Notes: a model not told the origin generated them from the letters alone. Counted from the stretch's first letter, positions 49,501-58,862 are shown. The stretch: DNA of 64,000 nt from Branchiostoma floridae (GCF_000003815.2 NC_049989.1:6379647-6443646); one strand, 5' to 3'. Numbers and translations are program-made.

Positions 49501-52500
49501 GTCATTAATGCTGGATACTTTTTCCCGCTGAGTTGTAGACCTCCCAGTCTGATTAGTGTGTCTGGTCTCCTGTACATCTTCTGAGGGGGGTGTTTTACCA
49601 GCTGTCCTATTTTGAGTCAACCCAAACCTAGCCAAACCCTGGCCTTTCCTCAGAAATGGTCTCTTGGTGGCTTTCTGTTTGGGTCCATCAACATTTTCTG
49701 AGTCCTTCTGTAACAGTGTTTAAATTCCATTGTTATATGTCTATGATCTCAAACTTCATTGACATCTAACTTCAAAAAACTGAATCACAAAATGACATGA
49801 AAAATCAAAATAGAATGAGAGCAGTAAAGGATAACTCACTGTGTAACTCTGCTTTAATATTGCTCTACATTTTGTATACAGAAGTCTTGTCTATAACACA
49901 CCTTAGATTCTTCTAGATGTAATTTCTCTTCAAGTAGTTGTTCAAAAGTTTTGGGTCTCCCTGTAAAAGAAAAAAAAAATTCAGTCAAATTAAGATTTAA
50001 AAAATCTAACAGGCCTGAATAGATCATTATTATACACCACAGGTGATGGTTGGTGAATCCTGTAAACACATTTTCCCAAGAATTGACATCTATAGTCCTG
50101 ATTAGGTACTCACCAGCAGAAAGTGGCTTGATTGGTCTCTCATCTTCTGGTGTTCCAGAGCCCTGCAATGGAGCATAGCGTCTCAGGAAACGAGCTTATC
50201 CAAGCTCAAACATTTGCATTTTGATACTGTTTATGACAAGCTGCTAGAGGCCCGAACACTTCTTGTAACTCCTTACGTCTAAAGCTTCCTGCCACGAAAA
50301 AAACTAAGACCACAGTACATTCATGGCCAAATATACTAAAACAGGAAGTCCTACTGCAGTACCAAGGTTGCCAACCAGGAGGCCCAAAATCGAACCTGAC
50401 CATCAGGTCAACAACACGTACCCACATACCAAGTATCATTGCAATTGCTCAAAACATTCTAGGGATTACTGCCAGACATGAACGCTCGTACACATACACA
50501 ATTGCCCAGCAAAAACAGTATACATCCACTTTTCTGTAGGTGATAAGTAACTCCACTGTTTGAAAGTCTCATGTGTACAAATAATGTCCAAACACTTTCC
50601 CTGCTCATACAAACAAGTTCTCCACAAACCTCTCTATACTGTATTAACCTTACCTGACTGCTGTTAGACCTGCTATCCTTGGGAAGGCTGCTAGGTGGAG
50701 TTGTATTGCCCCTTGAATCTGTGTCATTTCCCTGTTCCTGGATGGCAAAAGATAACCACTATTTTACTATAATTTACCTACTAAGCACAGAAGTTTGGCT
50801 GCTTTAACAGGGTTTGAACAAATGAGTGAATGAATGAATGAATGAATGATCTAATAACATTGTCACTATCAGTCAGTATTATCAGTTGTTACTTAACAAA
50901 AAAAGCAAAATAGAGGAGCCATAGGGTTTAACATATGTACAAATGTGTAAAGTATTCCTTTAAGCAACCTGGGCATGGTCCACTGATTGGTCATCCTCCA
51001 TCTCTGAGGCTGTTTCAGGCAACGGAAACACCCCCTCCATCTCCAAAGGTGGCCCATCATCCATGACAGACCCCAGGTCACTGTCTGTAGGGGCAGGCAC
51101 AGGAGCCTCCATCCTGCTCTGTCTCATGTGGTCATGGGATTCTGGTGCTTGGGGCAAATCATCCTAGTAAAAAGACACAGGTACAATGTAAGTCCATGTT
51201 CCTTTGTGAAAGAGTAGTACTGTACGTCTTTCAATAACATCAGCTACAATACAATACAATCTTTTTTTACATGTATCGTATCTGTATCTGTTTAAATATA
51301 AAATAAATAATACCCCAGCTGGATAGCTTACATACAGAAAATCCTGTTGCGTTGTAACTCAATATGACAAAAGTCGCTAAAAGGTTACTGTATTTGTTTG
51401 CATATTTTTCAAAATATAATGTATTGTTCAAACTTGCTGCCTATAACAAAAGCAAATAGTGAATTCACCAGTAAGGTACACATATGTCTAGAAGTATGAA
51501 TGCCTACCTGAGGTAGAAAAGACTGCGCCAGTCTTCTGGGAGACATGGATGCTCTCGCCAAGGCATCAGGAAGGGTACTCCTGGGTCTGCCAGGGCTGGA
51601 ACCTGGGCCGGCCCTGGGGGGACTTCTGGTGCCCCACGGTCTGTGAGAAGGGCTGAGGGGCTGCCGGCTACCCGTGGGGCTCACGCCTGTCTTGGATCGA
51701 GATGGGCTCCTCTGTTTAGGAGATGAGGGGGCTTTCACTTCACCTGCAAGAAATGAAAGACCCATAATCTGTTGTTTAGGTTTTATTGTTAATTAGAGAA
51801 AGATAACAATGTATGGGAAGTAAGATGTTTGGTTTCAATACGATGCAAAAAAGCCACTTCACACATGGATTCCCAACGTACTTCACACATGGATTCCCAA
51901 TGTAATGCAATCTTTTGAACCTAAAAGATACTGGATGCTGGAACTTTTAGGTACAATTTCATTGGCAACTCGAGAAAATGTTTTCAATGAAAATGTCATT
52001 TTCTTCAGACACATATCAAGTGTTGTATTAACGGTGAAATCTGACCTCCCCAATGCCCTGTCCTCTGAGCCACCAACAGGCTCTTCATCTTCTCTTGCTC
52101 CTGCCGGATCCGGGCTAGCTGCTCCATCTGTTGCCGTAGCAACTGCTCCTGCTGTTCCCGTTGCCACGCCTGGAGCTGGTGCATATGACTCATCAGGTGA
52201 GCATGCTGTTTGGCTCGGACATGCTCCATCATGTCTGCATCTGAAAGGACAGGAGAGATCCTAAATATTTGCAAAAACAGGTTTATGTTTAACACACTCT
52301 TTCTTGTCTCTATCATCAAAATGTACTATTTATCAGCAATAGCCAATAAGCATATTGTGCAGATAAGAATAAAAGATTTGAACGTGTAACATCAACACCT
52401 ATGCAACACCTGTTTAATCAATATAATAATATGGGTATACCTGTGATCAAAGGAGCTCTTCCTCTGACAGATCCTGTTGCATTATGCATGGGAAATGAAG

Positions 52501-53411
52501 CACATGTACATGAAATTTGCCATCAGAGCTTTGGAGATCAGTCTTTCAGAATACAAAAAAAACATGCACATGTGCATACATGTATCAATATTTTTGTAGG
52601 GTTTCTACAATGTATTTTTTCTGTTGTTATTTTTCTCTAGCAGAGCATAAGTAAACAAAAGTAATCCATTCCAAATGTACCTTTTTGTGATAATGGTAGT
52701 GGTCCCCCTTCAAGGCCTTGCCCTCCAACACTATGTGAAGGCTGCACACTAGACTCTATCATTTGGCCTCCTAGTTCTGACTTGTTCCACGCATGCTGTC
52801 TCATGACACCCCCTGTGGTACTGTCCAATGGCTCCTGATTCTCCTTCCCATTTACATAGGGTAGTGAAACAGCTGCATCACCTCTACCACCTTTGTTCAT
52901 TGTCTGCAGCATTGAGAAGTTTGGCATTGCTGTGGTTCCATACAGCTGGTCTCTGTTCTGTGGAAAGCCAGGCAGACTGTGTCCATCCATGGGGAAAGAG
53001 GGTGCATCGGCTCCACCAAATCCTAATAGGACCCCTGATCGTGGTCCTACAGGGGACGAGGAAATGCGGCACTTTGGGCAACTTTTAATGTTGTTGTAGT
53101 GTTATGAAAAGGTATCATCTATTCTTATAATCCAAAAGAGTAAATCATGAATATGGACAGGTTTCAAAAAGTGATGAAATAGAAATCTTTACTAGCAGTC
53201 AAGCAACCCACAATACTTTGCACACATAGTCTCAACAACTGGCCAAATGAATGCCATAAAAAGATGTAATTTTGCAGTCAATACAACAAATCTTATACCA
53301 TAACTATCCAAGGGAAATGCTAGCCTCTCTCTTCCAGGTAAGACTGGTTGGGATGGTCCGTACGCAGGGATATCCCCCTGTCCCTGCATCTTTGTTCCTG
53401 TTGACTTGTGT
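36141..53411 (-). CDS. CENPJ: Centromere protein J / CPAP (SAS-4) centriole assembly protein, 24 exons
   Basis: Exons, 5' to 3': 53299-53411 (5' end tentative), 52681-53046, 52046-52240, 51508-51743, 50969-51163, 50654-50737, 50114-50162, 49902-49960, 49498-49707, 48722-48842, 48218-48417, 46968-47087, 46180-46451, 45588-45778, 45119-45261, 44429-44590, 44022-44125, 43659-43749, 39075-39245, 38113-38523, 37452-37592, 36860-37039, 36593-36682, 36141-36269 (stop TGA). Every junction has AG/GT and phases agree, giving about 1,337 codons from the ATG at 53389, close to the vertebrate length. CPAP sets centriole length, binding tubulin through its N-terminal half and STIL through its C-terminal TCP domain. 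Signatures include GVLLGFGG, a Gln-rich [12 protein letters not shown] helix, [51 protein letters not shown], a long coiled coil and the C-terminal repeats. The first intron junction and true start are unproven because a gap lies just upstream. Confidence 0.95.
37148..37335. mobile_element. Truncated hAT-like MITE, inverse copy of 38659-39026
   Basis: It starts CAGGGTTCAAGCCAGTC and shares blocks such as TCCCCTGGATTTTGAA and TTTTGCTGGTAGAGTAGAGT with the complement of the element at 38659-39026. The far end is not recognisable. It lies in a CENPJ intron. Confidence 0.65.
38659..39026. mobile_element. Non-autonomous hAT-type transposon with 8-bp target duplication
   Basis: The element is 368 bp, with ends CAGGGTTCTAGGCAG and CTGGCTAGAACACTG. 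It is flanked by the direct repeat CTACAAAC at 38651-38658 and 39027-39034. The 8-bp duplication and CAGGG end fit the hAT superfamily. There is no coding capacity. It lies in the CENPJ intron between exons 38113-38523 and 39075-39245, only about 48 bases from the latter. Confidence 0.85.
40904..42253 (+). CDS. Rhodopsin-class GPCR, EDG/cannabinoid-like (S1P/LPA receptor relative)
   Basis: An intact 449-residue single-exon gene with the ATG at 40904, preceded by a purine-rich context. The short N-terminus carries N-glycosylation sites (N3/N4, N32). Seven hydrophobic segments lie at about 52-77, 86-110, 125-150, 170-193, 208-236, 312-335 and 350-372. Class A marks: [10 protein letters not shown] with D97 in TM2, DRF at 148-150 after TM3, W178 in TM4, NSVVNP (361-366) in TM7. 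MGWNC at the end of TM4 and a loop-2 Cys pair (C194, C205) in place of a TM3 Cys are typical of the EDG, cannabinoid and related receptors, which sense lysophospholipids or other lipids. Oddities: CWxP in TM6 is FWLL, and the NPxxY Tyr is absent (NPIAG). The third intracellular loop is long, Gln/Lys-rich and about 70 residues. The gene lies antisense in a CENPJ intron. The exact ligand cannot be read from sequence. Confidence 0.9.
   Translation: MANNSSAAMPGPSELHHADPFECYAWHVLLQNMSYDEAVNACSWYEEAPFSKVVTVLYILVGVTIVVCNILVLWGIVAKQELHQPMYFYVANLAITDLLGGAMILWHVHYNVDHHMYKPGPYNVLQVRSVTMFSQFMSASALNLLTMDRFVAVKYPILYYNQVTHARRNAGVAIVFSWVVLALVVFPTLMGWNCLEEPYLRHGHCIGLLPLGYIISNASLMLLLISILLSVNIVVYKAVKQRQAIKQRKQRELLQPSIAEDQQRKRKQELNQAANMDSDTSNNKLAPRAEKQQSAIQTNKGFQSSIIQKTRAVMIFSIVAVVFWLLGLIVMSVKWILQKTYPEKDLHRQVIHWAVLFFCLNSVVNPIAGIVRLTDLREAIRQQLGRLLPGFCKLCYCMFQQKSAQENQQCEQNDTDKQEKQMVETEMHANITSGLDMHGHNTRVLETNV
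42413..42418 (+). promoter_or_regulatory. Polyadenylation signal of the GPCR gene
   Basis: AATAAA lies 160 bases after the GPCR stop codon. This fits a separate transcript ending within the CENPJ intron, before the minisatellite. Confidence 0.55.
42788..42985 (+). repeat. Minisatellite: 11 perfect 18-bp units
   Basis: The unit TGCCGTGGTCCGGCAGCT is repeated 11 times with no visible mismatch. Each unit has self-complementary arms (TGCCG and CGGCA) around a 5-base centre, so either strand can fold into a row of hairpins. It is GC-rich in an AT-rich intron. It stays open in several frames only because 18 is a multiple of three. Confidence 0.97.
43591..43632 (+). repeat. Three 14-bp tandem units next to a CENPJ exon
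   Basis: CAATACAACAGTAT occurs three times in a row, 26 bases from the donor side of exon 43659-43749. Confidence 0.85.
44734..45089. mobile_element. Solo LTR (356 bp) with 4-bp target duplication
   Basis: The segment begins TGTAATATATCATATG and ends TTCTCTACA, so its ends are TGTA...TACA. It is flanked by CATG on both sides (44730-44733 and 45090-45093). Inside are a TAGATAAATAGGGGAG TATA-like box near 44930 and an AATAAAA poly(A) signal near 45011, in the right order for a + strand LTR. No internal retroelement genes are present, so this looks like a solo LTR left by recombination. It lies in a CENPJ intron, 29 bases from exon 45119-45261. Confidence 0.7.
45870..46112 (-). mobile_element. 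tRNA-derived SINE, minus orientation
   Basis: On the minus strand the head reads TTCAGGAGTTAGCCCTACC then GTGAGTTCGATCCCAG, matching the A-box and B-box layout. The body extends towards lower coordinates into a CENPJ intron. The lower end is approximate. Confidence 0.5.
46650..46900 (-). mobile_element. tRNA-derived SINE, same family as 48921-49458
   Basis: On the minus strand the head is AATGGCCAAGTGGCTAGTG followed by GTGTCAATTCCTGGC. The body contains AAGTCGTGTTAAG and ends with ACTGTGTCTAG and GAGGCAGTGGGTTGTTA-like sequence seen also near 48921. It lies in a CENPJ intron. Confidence 0.65.
47325..48150 (-). mobile_element. LINE 3' fragment (RT C-terminal tail), in a CENPJ intron
   Basis: The minus strand encodes [60 protein letters not shown] and [17 protein letters not shown]. 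This is the standard C-terminal extension of CR1/Jockey-type reverse transcriptases. The 3' end has (AAAC)n, seen as TTTG repeats at 47329-47345. The tail type is shared with the LINE at 9.5 kb, but the protein differs. Only the last portion of ORF2 remains. Confidence 0.85.
48921..49458 (-). mobile_element. tRNA-derived SINE interrupted by a MITE
   Basis: The SINE parts are 48921-48953 and 49276-49458. On the minus strand the head reads ATGGCAGAGCGGCTGTATGC then GCGTTTGATTCC, a good A box and a fair B box. The body shares CTTTCCCAAGGACACAAT, AAAGTCGTGTAAAG and GGCAGTGGGTTGTCAC-type stretches with the copy at 46650-46900. Confidence 0.65.
48954..49275. mobile_element. MITE with perfect 14-bp TIRs and 5-bp target duplication
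   Basis: The ends are CAGGGTTGGACAAG and CTTGTCCAACCCTG, a perfect inverted pair. Flanking CTACT at 48949-48953 and 49276-49280 is the target duplication. The interior has many ACTTGCCC and GGGCAAGT words forming sub-hairpins. It is non-coding. It sits inside the SINE at 48921-49458, so it is the younger insertion. Confidence 0.85.
49498..50162 (-). other. CENPJ: CENPJ exons with conserved linear motifs
   Basis: Three consecutive exons encode [10 protein letters not shown], then [15 protein letters not shown], then [15 protein letters not shown]. These short motifs match the centre of vertebrate CPAP and are the strongest mid-protein evidence for orthology. The exons are only 49, 59 and 210 bp. 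Confidence 0.88.
50200..50460. repeat. Dispersed repeat, copy 2
   Basis: This CENPJ-intron stretch shares an ordered series of words with 33780-33985 (CAGGAAGTCCTACTGCAGTA, CCAAAATCGAACCTGACC). It ends with ACCCACATACCAAGTATCAT. Its function and ends are unknown. Confidence 0.45.
50823..50848 (+). repeat. GAAT microsatellite
   Basis: A short run of GAAT/GAGT tetranucleotides lies in a CENPJ intron. Confidence 0.85.
51856..51903 (+). repeat. Two tandem 24-bp units
   Basis: ACTTCACACATGGATTCCCA occurs at 51856 and 51880. The 24-bp units differ by one base. They lie in a CENPJ intron. Confidence 0.9.
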
Positions 53412-54458
53412 CTGCAGAAACTTTCTGTTCACTTCCCTTTTCTCCTGCTGCAGTAACTTCGTCAGTAAGGTCAGGTCATGACTGCAAAATATGGCGAAAT
53501 AACAATTACTTAGGTCAGGAAAGGTAAAATGCATAAGTGTTAAATATAACATACATAAGTTGAGAAGTAGCACTGCACAAGTGTCAGGATACTGTAACTC
53601 CTTTACTTTTATTTGTTTACTTGAAATTTCATCACAGTTCACACAGTGAAGTGTAAATTATGATTCTCTCATCATACGTACAGAAGCAGCCAAAGACACA
53701 AGGAACTCAAGGTCTGTGTGAGTCATGGACCTACTACAAGTACAAGACGTACCTACACATACGGTATGGACAGGTTATGGTATGTTGAGATTCATGATAT
53801 CACAAATTTTCGCCTTTAAGNNNNNNNNNNNNNNNNNNNNNNNNNNNNNNNNNNNNNNNNNNNNNNNNNNNNNNNNNNNNNNNNNNNNNNNNNNNNNNNN
53901 NNNNNNNNNNNNNNNNNNNNCCTGCTGAGAATTTTTTTGCATATTTAAGCATATTGATTAATCAGATCAGATCTCCCCAGTCGATGTGGTTTGTTCCGGC
54001 TTGCCGCATTAAGTAAGAAATACTCCAAACCCATAAAGATACAGACATCATATATGTGCATCCCGTATATGTACGGGTTCAACAGGACAAGATCCCTTAT
54101 ACGTTGTGTTTAAAGGACCTTATTATCTCCATGAAAATGGAGATATTATTTTGGGTGTACGTGTGTCTGTCTGTGTGTATGTTTGTCTGTGTGTATGTGG
54201 TTAAAGAGTTAAAGATAAGCAGGTACTAATTATACAGATTATTCCCTAATTTGCATTATTAACGTAAAAGTGTCATATGTACATACAGTAAATAATCAGA
54301 TTGTCAACATTATGACCTGTGTAAGTTAGTCAAAGGTGTACATAACCAAGTATATATTATGCATATATAAAAGTCATTTGCATAATCAGAATATTTCATG
54401 GAGATATGAGGTCTCCGAACTCTTATTTTTCCACGTTCTTGCTGTTCTGAAACTCCAG
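53412..54458. other. CENPJ 5' flank, scaffold gap and anonymous sequence
   Basis: Upstream of the last CENPJ exon found there is no clear first exon or promoter before the gap at 53821. After the gap, 54118-54145 has a dyad (ATCTCCATGAAAATGGAGAT) followed by GTGTGTCTGT-type simple sequence. No gene is recognised before the orphan exon at 54459. Confidence 0.5.
53821..53920. other. Scaffold gap (100 N)
   Basis: Exactly 100 N, the usual placeholder for a gap of unknown size. The order and orientation of sequence to its right relative to CENPJ are therefore not guaranteed. Confidence 0.98.
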
Positions 54459-54605
54459 GCGGTTAGAGCTCCGAAGTATGGCGGCATCCCGAACGACCTC
54501 GGCGACAAGTTGATGGAGTTTGAGTTCGTGGAGAGTCTGATCGAGCGAGGGACGCTGGTTCCCGAGAACGAGGAGGGCACCCAGTTCAAACTCGTCATCT
54601 GTTAG
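54459..54605 (+). CDS. Orphan 3'-terminal exon of an unidentified gene
   Basis: After a pyrimidine-rich tract ending CTGAAACTCCAG, a frame of 48 codons runs to TAG at 54603-54605. It reads AVRAPKYGGIPNDLGDKLME, then FEFVESLIERGTLVPENEEG and TQFKLVIC. Codon use is GC-rich and unlike the AT-rich surroundings, which supports a real exon. I do not recognise the family. No partner exon was found upstream: CENPJ occupies the other strand beyond the gap. The rest may be in the gap or misplaced. Confidence 0.55.
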   Translation, partial: AVRAPKYGGIPNDLGDKLMEFEFVESLIERGTLVPENEEGTQFKLVIC

Positions 54606-54894
54606 GTCCTCGTTATCTGTTAAGTCATGAGATTCGGTCACATAGGTCGCGCGATCGTCATACCATCACTAACTTGGGGCATTCCAGAGGACAATCATGT
54701 AACGTTAAGTCTCTTGCGAAGTTCAACTGTCTTTGTACACAAAATGCTGTTTTAGATCCATGTCGGTTGTTGGTTCTGTCACGAAAAACTGTCGACCCTA
54801 GCCTTTTTAGGGTGGTGTGAGTGCGGGGGAGAGTTTGGGGGCCAAGTGTTGCAAAATTACTTACATATAAAGACAAGGATTTCCTCATATATAA

Positions 54895-55375
54895 GGCATC
54901 GATTAACACACTCATATATGTTCAGCTTTACACACACATATATATCTGGCAGGACAAACACATATATGTTCGTCTGCACACATACACATAACACATCGAA
55001 GCACACGCTCTTATATGTTTCTCTATACACATGCACATATACATGGTAGGACACACTCATATATCTTCAGCATTACACACACACATATATATGGTAGGAC
55101 AAGCACATATATGTTTGTCTGCACACATACACATACACATCGAAGCACACGCTCTTATATGTTTCTCTATACTCATACACATATACATGGTAGGACACCA
55201 ATATATATTTCAGCTTTAAAAGTACACACTCATTTGTTTCAGCTTCACACACACACTTGCGCACACAGACACACCTATATATATAGTATGTCACGTTCTT
55301 ATATGTTTCGCTTTACACACACACACATAATTACGCACACAGACACCCACTCACATATTTACATACATGATAACT
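54895..55375 (+). repeat. Degenerate tandem array, unit about 46 bp
   Basis: Units alternate CACATATATGTTCRGCTTTA and CACACATATATATCTGGYAG followed by GACAAA. Some units carry TCTGCACACATACACAT or CGAAGCACACGCTCTTATAT in their place. The matching array at 60253-60820 has two more full units. The HTHI/YMF-type frames here are by-products of the repeat. Confidence 0.85.
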
Positions 55376-56117
55376 CAGTCATAAATTTCTGAAAGTTATT
55401 ACTGTCACAAGCTATGGTCATGATTCTTTTAAAGTAGAAAGCTCTTACTAGTCGTAAAGAATTGGCGTCGGCTTGGGTCCCCTGTTTTGTTTGAGAAATT
55501 GAAGGGTAGAACTCCAGAAATGTTTGACAAATCTTCATAACTATTTGTATGTTCATAGCTTAAGTGATGATGGATATAAGCTCACGCTACATATGCAAAG
55601 AATGACCTACTTTGCATAATTGTGTGACTTTAGAACATGAAGAGAGTGAGATTAACTTTAATTGGAAACTTTGCAAATAAAGACATCATCTGCAAAATTG
55701 GTGTGTGCTGCAAATCATATATACGTATATGTATCATATAATTATACGTTTGGGCTGCAAACACTCCAACCGTTTGTCTTTTGTCGTCACCAATGATCAT
55801 AGAAAATATCGTCATGTTAGTCCAATGTTAAAGTATGCGGCAACGGTGTGGTGAGGACCAAGGTTAGCCTCTACCAGGCTTCGTAGATCGGTGGTCTAAA
55901 TGTAGCAATTGGACAAATAGAGTCATACTACACTAGGGGAGTCAGCCGGCCAGAACAATCATTTCCTCCGTAGGTCGCAAGCTGTTCCCTAGCTGGCTGT
56001 ACTTCTCTGGCCGGTTTGCCTATATTTGTTCCATCCTATGGTTTTCCGGCCAGCGACCTATGGAGTCTGGTATAGATTAGACTGTGGTACCAAACTTGCA
56101 TCAATGTTAAATGTTAA
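55376..56117 (+). other. Anonymous AT-rich spacer, duplicated near 60.8-61.56 kb
   Basis: There is no coding potential. The near-identical second copy is at about 60821-61563. It includes one copy of the dispersed repeat (55863-55960) and an inverted pair CCGTAGGTCGC / GCGACCTATGG around 55976-56060. Confidence 0.7.
55863..55960 (+). repeat. Dispersed repeat copy (family of 27357-27447)
   Basis: It contains AGCCTCTACCAGGCTTCGTA, GATCGGTGGTCTAAATGTAG, ATTGGACAAATAGAGTCA and GGGGAGTCAGCCGGCCAGAA. Confidence 0.8.
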
Positions 56118-56505
56118 GCGGCGTCACATATATCTGTGCTACAAAACATAGACATATGTGCGTGGTGAAGCACATATATATATATGTTTTGCAGGCAGAT
56201 GTATGTGTAACTGGTGCAGCACATATGTCTGCCACAGGACACAGATATATATGCGCTTCAGCACACACATATGTCTGCGTGCAAAACAGATATATATGTG
56301 TGATTCACCACACATATATGTGTGCCGTTGAAAACAGATATATCTGTGCTCCACTAAGCACATATGTCTGTCTTCGACGGCACACATATATGTGTGTGGT
56401 GAATCATATATATATCTGAATTTGACGGCACACATATGTGTGTATAAAGTAACACATATATCTGTTCTTTGCAGCACACATATATGTGTAGAAAGTCATA
56501 TATAA
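56118..56505. repeat. Palindromic-word array 1
   Basis: About 16 words of the CACATATATCTG / CAGATATATGTG type lie at a 23-24-bp pitch, with 8-12-bp spacers. Adjacent words tend to be inverted relative to each other, so both strands can fold into rows of hairpins. Confidence 0.9.
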
Positions 56506-56790
56506 AAAGGAGTCGAACCCAATAATCCAGGATCTAGAGTTAGCTTTTGACTAGTTTTAGAGTACAGTAGACACTTGTGATTTTGTATCTTACACCTTTC
56601 TTAATCTGTTATGTTAATTGTAATTATCCCACGGGCAAGAACTTGCAATTAACTTGTCAATATATAAATCTCTGTTATTTTTGGAACATGGTTATGTGAT
56701 TTAAAAATATATCTGATAATATACTATCACCGATATGTTCTTTAATGCACTGGCTCGCCCATCCATTCCAGCCGATTGGGAGTCGCACTA

Positions 56791-56978
56791 CTCTCCAAGT
56801 AGAGGTTAGGCTCCAGCTGTTTTTTTAACGTTTTTTGGTCGTTTTTTTATCGGACTCTCTATTTGTATCTTGTTAGGGTTTGACAACACAAGATACAATA
56901 CAAATTAGAAAGCCCGATAAAAGCTATTTAAAAAAAGGTAAAAAAAAAACAGCCGGAGCCTAACCTCTGCTTGGAGAG
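56791..56978. mobile_element. Foldback element, copy A
   Basis: The arms start CTCTCCAAGTAGAGGTTAGG and end CCTAACCTCTGCTTGGAGAG. The inverted arms are roughly 85-90 bp around a short TTAGGGTTTGACAA centre, and include AGATACAATACAAA with its complement. There is no coding capacity. Confidence 0.88.
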
Positions 56979-57039
56979 GCCTGCAAGTTCACGGGAATAT
57001 TCAACTTGCTCCTGCTAGCCTTTACTAAGGTGCCGTTTG

Positions 57040-57515
57040 CATATATTATATCTGTGCTACAACACACAGATATATGTAAAGCGGCGTCACATATATCTAT
57101 GCTACAAAACACAGACATATGCGCGTGGTGAAGCACATATATATCTGTTTTGCACGCAGATATATGTGTGACGGGTGCAGTACATATATGTCTGCCACAG
57201 GACACAGATATATATGTGCTTCCGCACACACATATGTCTGCGTGCAAAACAGATATATATGTGTAATTCACCACACATATATGTGTGCCGTTGAAAACAG
57301 ATATATATGTGCTCCACTAAGCACATATGTCTGTCTTCGACGGCAAACATATATGTGTGTGGTGAATCACATATATATCTGTCTTTGACGGCACACATAA
57401 TGTGTATAGAGTCACATATATATATATATCTGTTCTTTACAGCACACATATATGTGTAGAAAATCATATATATTTGTAATTTTTGGAACATGTATATGTG
57501 ATTTACACACATATA
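57040..57515. repeat. Palindromic-word array 2 (used as reference for the pattern)
   Basis: Word centres lie near 57093, 57118, 57141, 57164, 57187, 57212, 57234, 57257, 57281, 57305, 57327, 57352, 57374 and 57398, a pitch of 22-25 bp. Spacers are also mirror-related: TTTTGCACG after 57147 faces CGTGCAAAA at 57241-57249. GTGGTGAAG near 57125 faces AATTCACCAC near 57265. The array is thus one dyad centred near 57200 and a second centred near 57339. Confidence 0.92.
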
Positions 57516-57596
57516 TATCTGATAATATACTACTACCAATCTGTTTTTTAATGCTCTGGCTCACCCATCCATTTCAGCCGATTGGGAGTCGCACTA

Positions 57597-57794
57597 CTCT
57601 CCTAGCAGAGGTTAGGATCCGGCTGTTTTTAAAAACTTTTTTCAGTCGATTTTTATCGGGCTTTCTATTTTGTAGTGTATCTTGCATTGTTGTTAGGGTT
57701 TGACAACACAAGATACAATACAAAATAGAGATCCCGATAAAGATGACTAAAAAAAATGTTAAAAAACAGCCGGAGCCTAACACTGCTTGGAGAG
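57597..57794. mobile_element. Foldback element, copy B
   Basis: Left end CTCTCCTAGCAGAGGTTAGG, right end CCTAACACTGCTTGGAGAG. Both arms have the same order of blocks as the other copies, with the inner TTTTGTAGTGTATCTTG / AAGATACAATACAAAA pairing. Confidence 0.85.
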
Positions 57795-57831
57795 CAGAGA
57801 CGCACGCGGTCGCGCTGAATCTAGGACCCAA

Positions 57832-57930
57832 TTGTGTGTGTGGTTGTTTGTTTGTTTGTTTGTTTGTTTGAATCATTGTTTATTCATAAAAGCTCAAATC
57901 GGCCTACAGGCCTGCAAGTTCGCGAGAATA
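57832..57930 (-). mobile_element. LINE-like 3' tail with (TTTG)n
   Basis: TTTG repeats are followed by AATCATTGTTTATTCATAAA and GCTCAAATCGGCCTACAGGC. On the minus strand this reads as a 3' UTR with AATAAA and a (CAAA)n tail, like the two LINE tails elsewhere in the window. Copies recur near 59178-59270, 63283-63340 and 63722-63795. Confidence 0.6.
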
Positions 57931-57947
57931 TTCAACTCGCTCCCGCT

Positions 57948-58045
57948 AGCCTTTACCAGGCTCCTAGGATAGGTAATCAGTAGTCTAATAGTAGAAATTG
58001 GACAAATAGAGTTAATCTTTAGTACGCTGGAGGAGTCGGCCGGCC
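57948..58045 (+). repeat. Dispersed repeat copy (family of 27357-27447)
   Basis: It contains CCTTTACCAGGCTCCTAGGA, GTAGAAATTGGACAAATAGA and GGAGGAGTCGGCCGGCCAA. Confidence 0.75.
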
Positions 58046-58377
58046 AAAGGAGTTATTTCCTCACCTGATTTTTAAAAAGAGATTAAATTCTACCTGTCTG
58101 GAGCTGAAAGAAAAATACAGCTGGCTCGCTAAAGCAGTTGCGGTCTAAATAAAAACAAAATTTCTGTATTCTAGCCTTGTATCAAATCAGACTTAATCTT
58201 CAAGTTTCAAATCTTCGATAAACATTGAGGAAATTTTTTTAATGAAAATCCAATCCTCTGGCAACATTCGTTTTTCGCCTCAGCCTGGCCTTCAGTTACG
58301 TGGTGACCTCTTATGACCTCCTCTGTCTGGCCAAACTGCTAGTAATATGTACTTTTGTCGTGTCTCAATAAAGACTA
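58046..58377. other. Non-repetitive spacer, absent from the second copy
   Basis: No coding potential is seen. This spacer is part of the 885-bp segment (58026-58910) that is missing after the second gap. Confidence 0.6.
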
Positions 58378-58862
58378 TATATCGTTTGCATATATCTGTG
58401 CTACAACACACAGATAAATGTTATGCGGCGTCACATATATCTGTGCTACAAAACATAGACATATGTGCGTGGTGAAGCACATATATATCTGTTTTGAACG
58501 CAGATATATGTGTGACTGGTGCAGCACATATATGTCTGCCACATGACATAGATATATATGTGCTTCCGCACACACATATGTCTGCGTGCAAAACAGATAT
58601 ATGTGTGTAATTCACCACACATATATGTGTGCCGTTGAAAACAGATATATGTGTTCCACTAAGCACATATGTCTGTCTTCGACGGCACACATATATGTGC
58701 GTGGTGAGTCACATATATATCTGTCTTTGACGGCACACATTTGTGTGTATAAAGTAACACATATATCTGTTCTTTGCAGCACACATATATGTGTGGAAAA
58801 TCATATATATGTATATCTGTTATTTTTGGAATATGTTTATGTGATTTCAAATATACATCTGA
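58378..58862. repeat. Palindromic-word array 3
   Basis: Same word and spacer order as array 2, including CGTGGTGAAG, TTTTGAACG, GTGCAAAAC and CCGTTGAAAAC spacers. Several words are shortened by two bases. Confidence 0.9.

Noticed and set aside
53304-53481. HDLTLLTKLLQQEKREVNRK frame as the first CENPJ exon, with a good TTTTGCAG acceptor at 53482
   Set aside because: This frame reaches a TAG just before the donor at 53298 and is out of phase with the next exon. The frame ending LDSYG joins correctly, so 53299-53411 was preferred. An alternative first exon remains possible.
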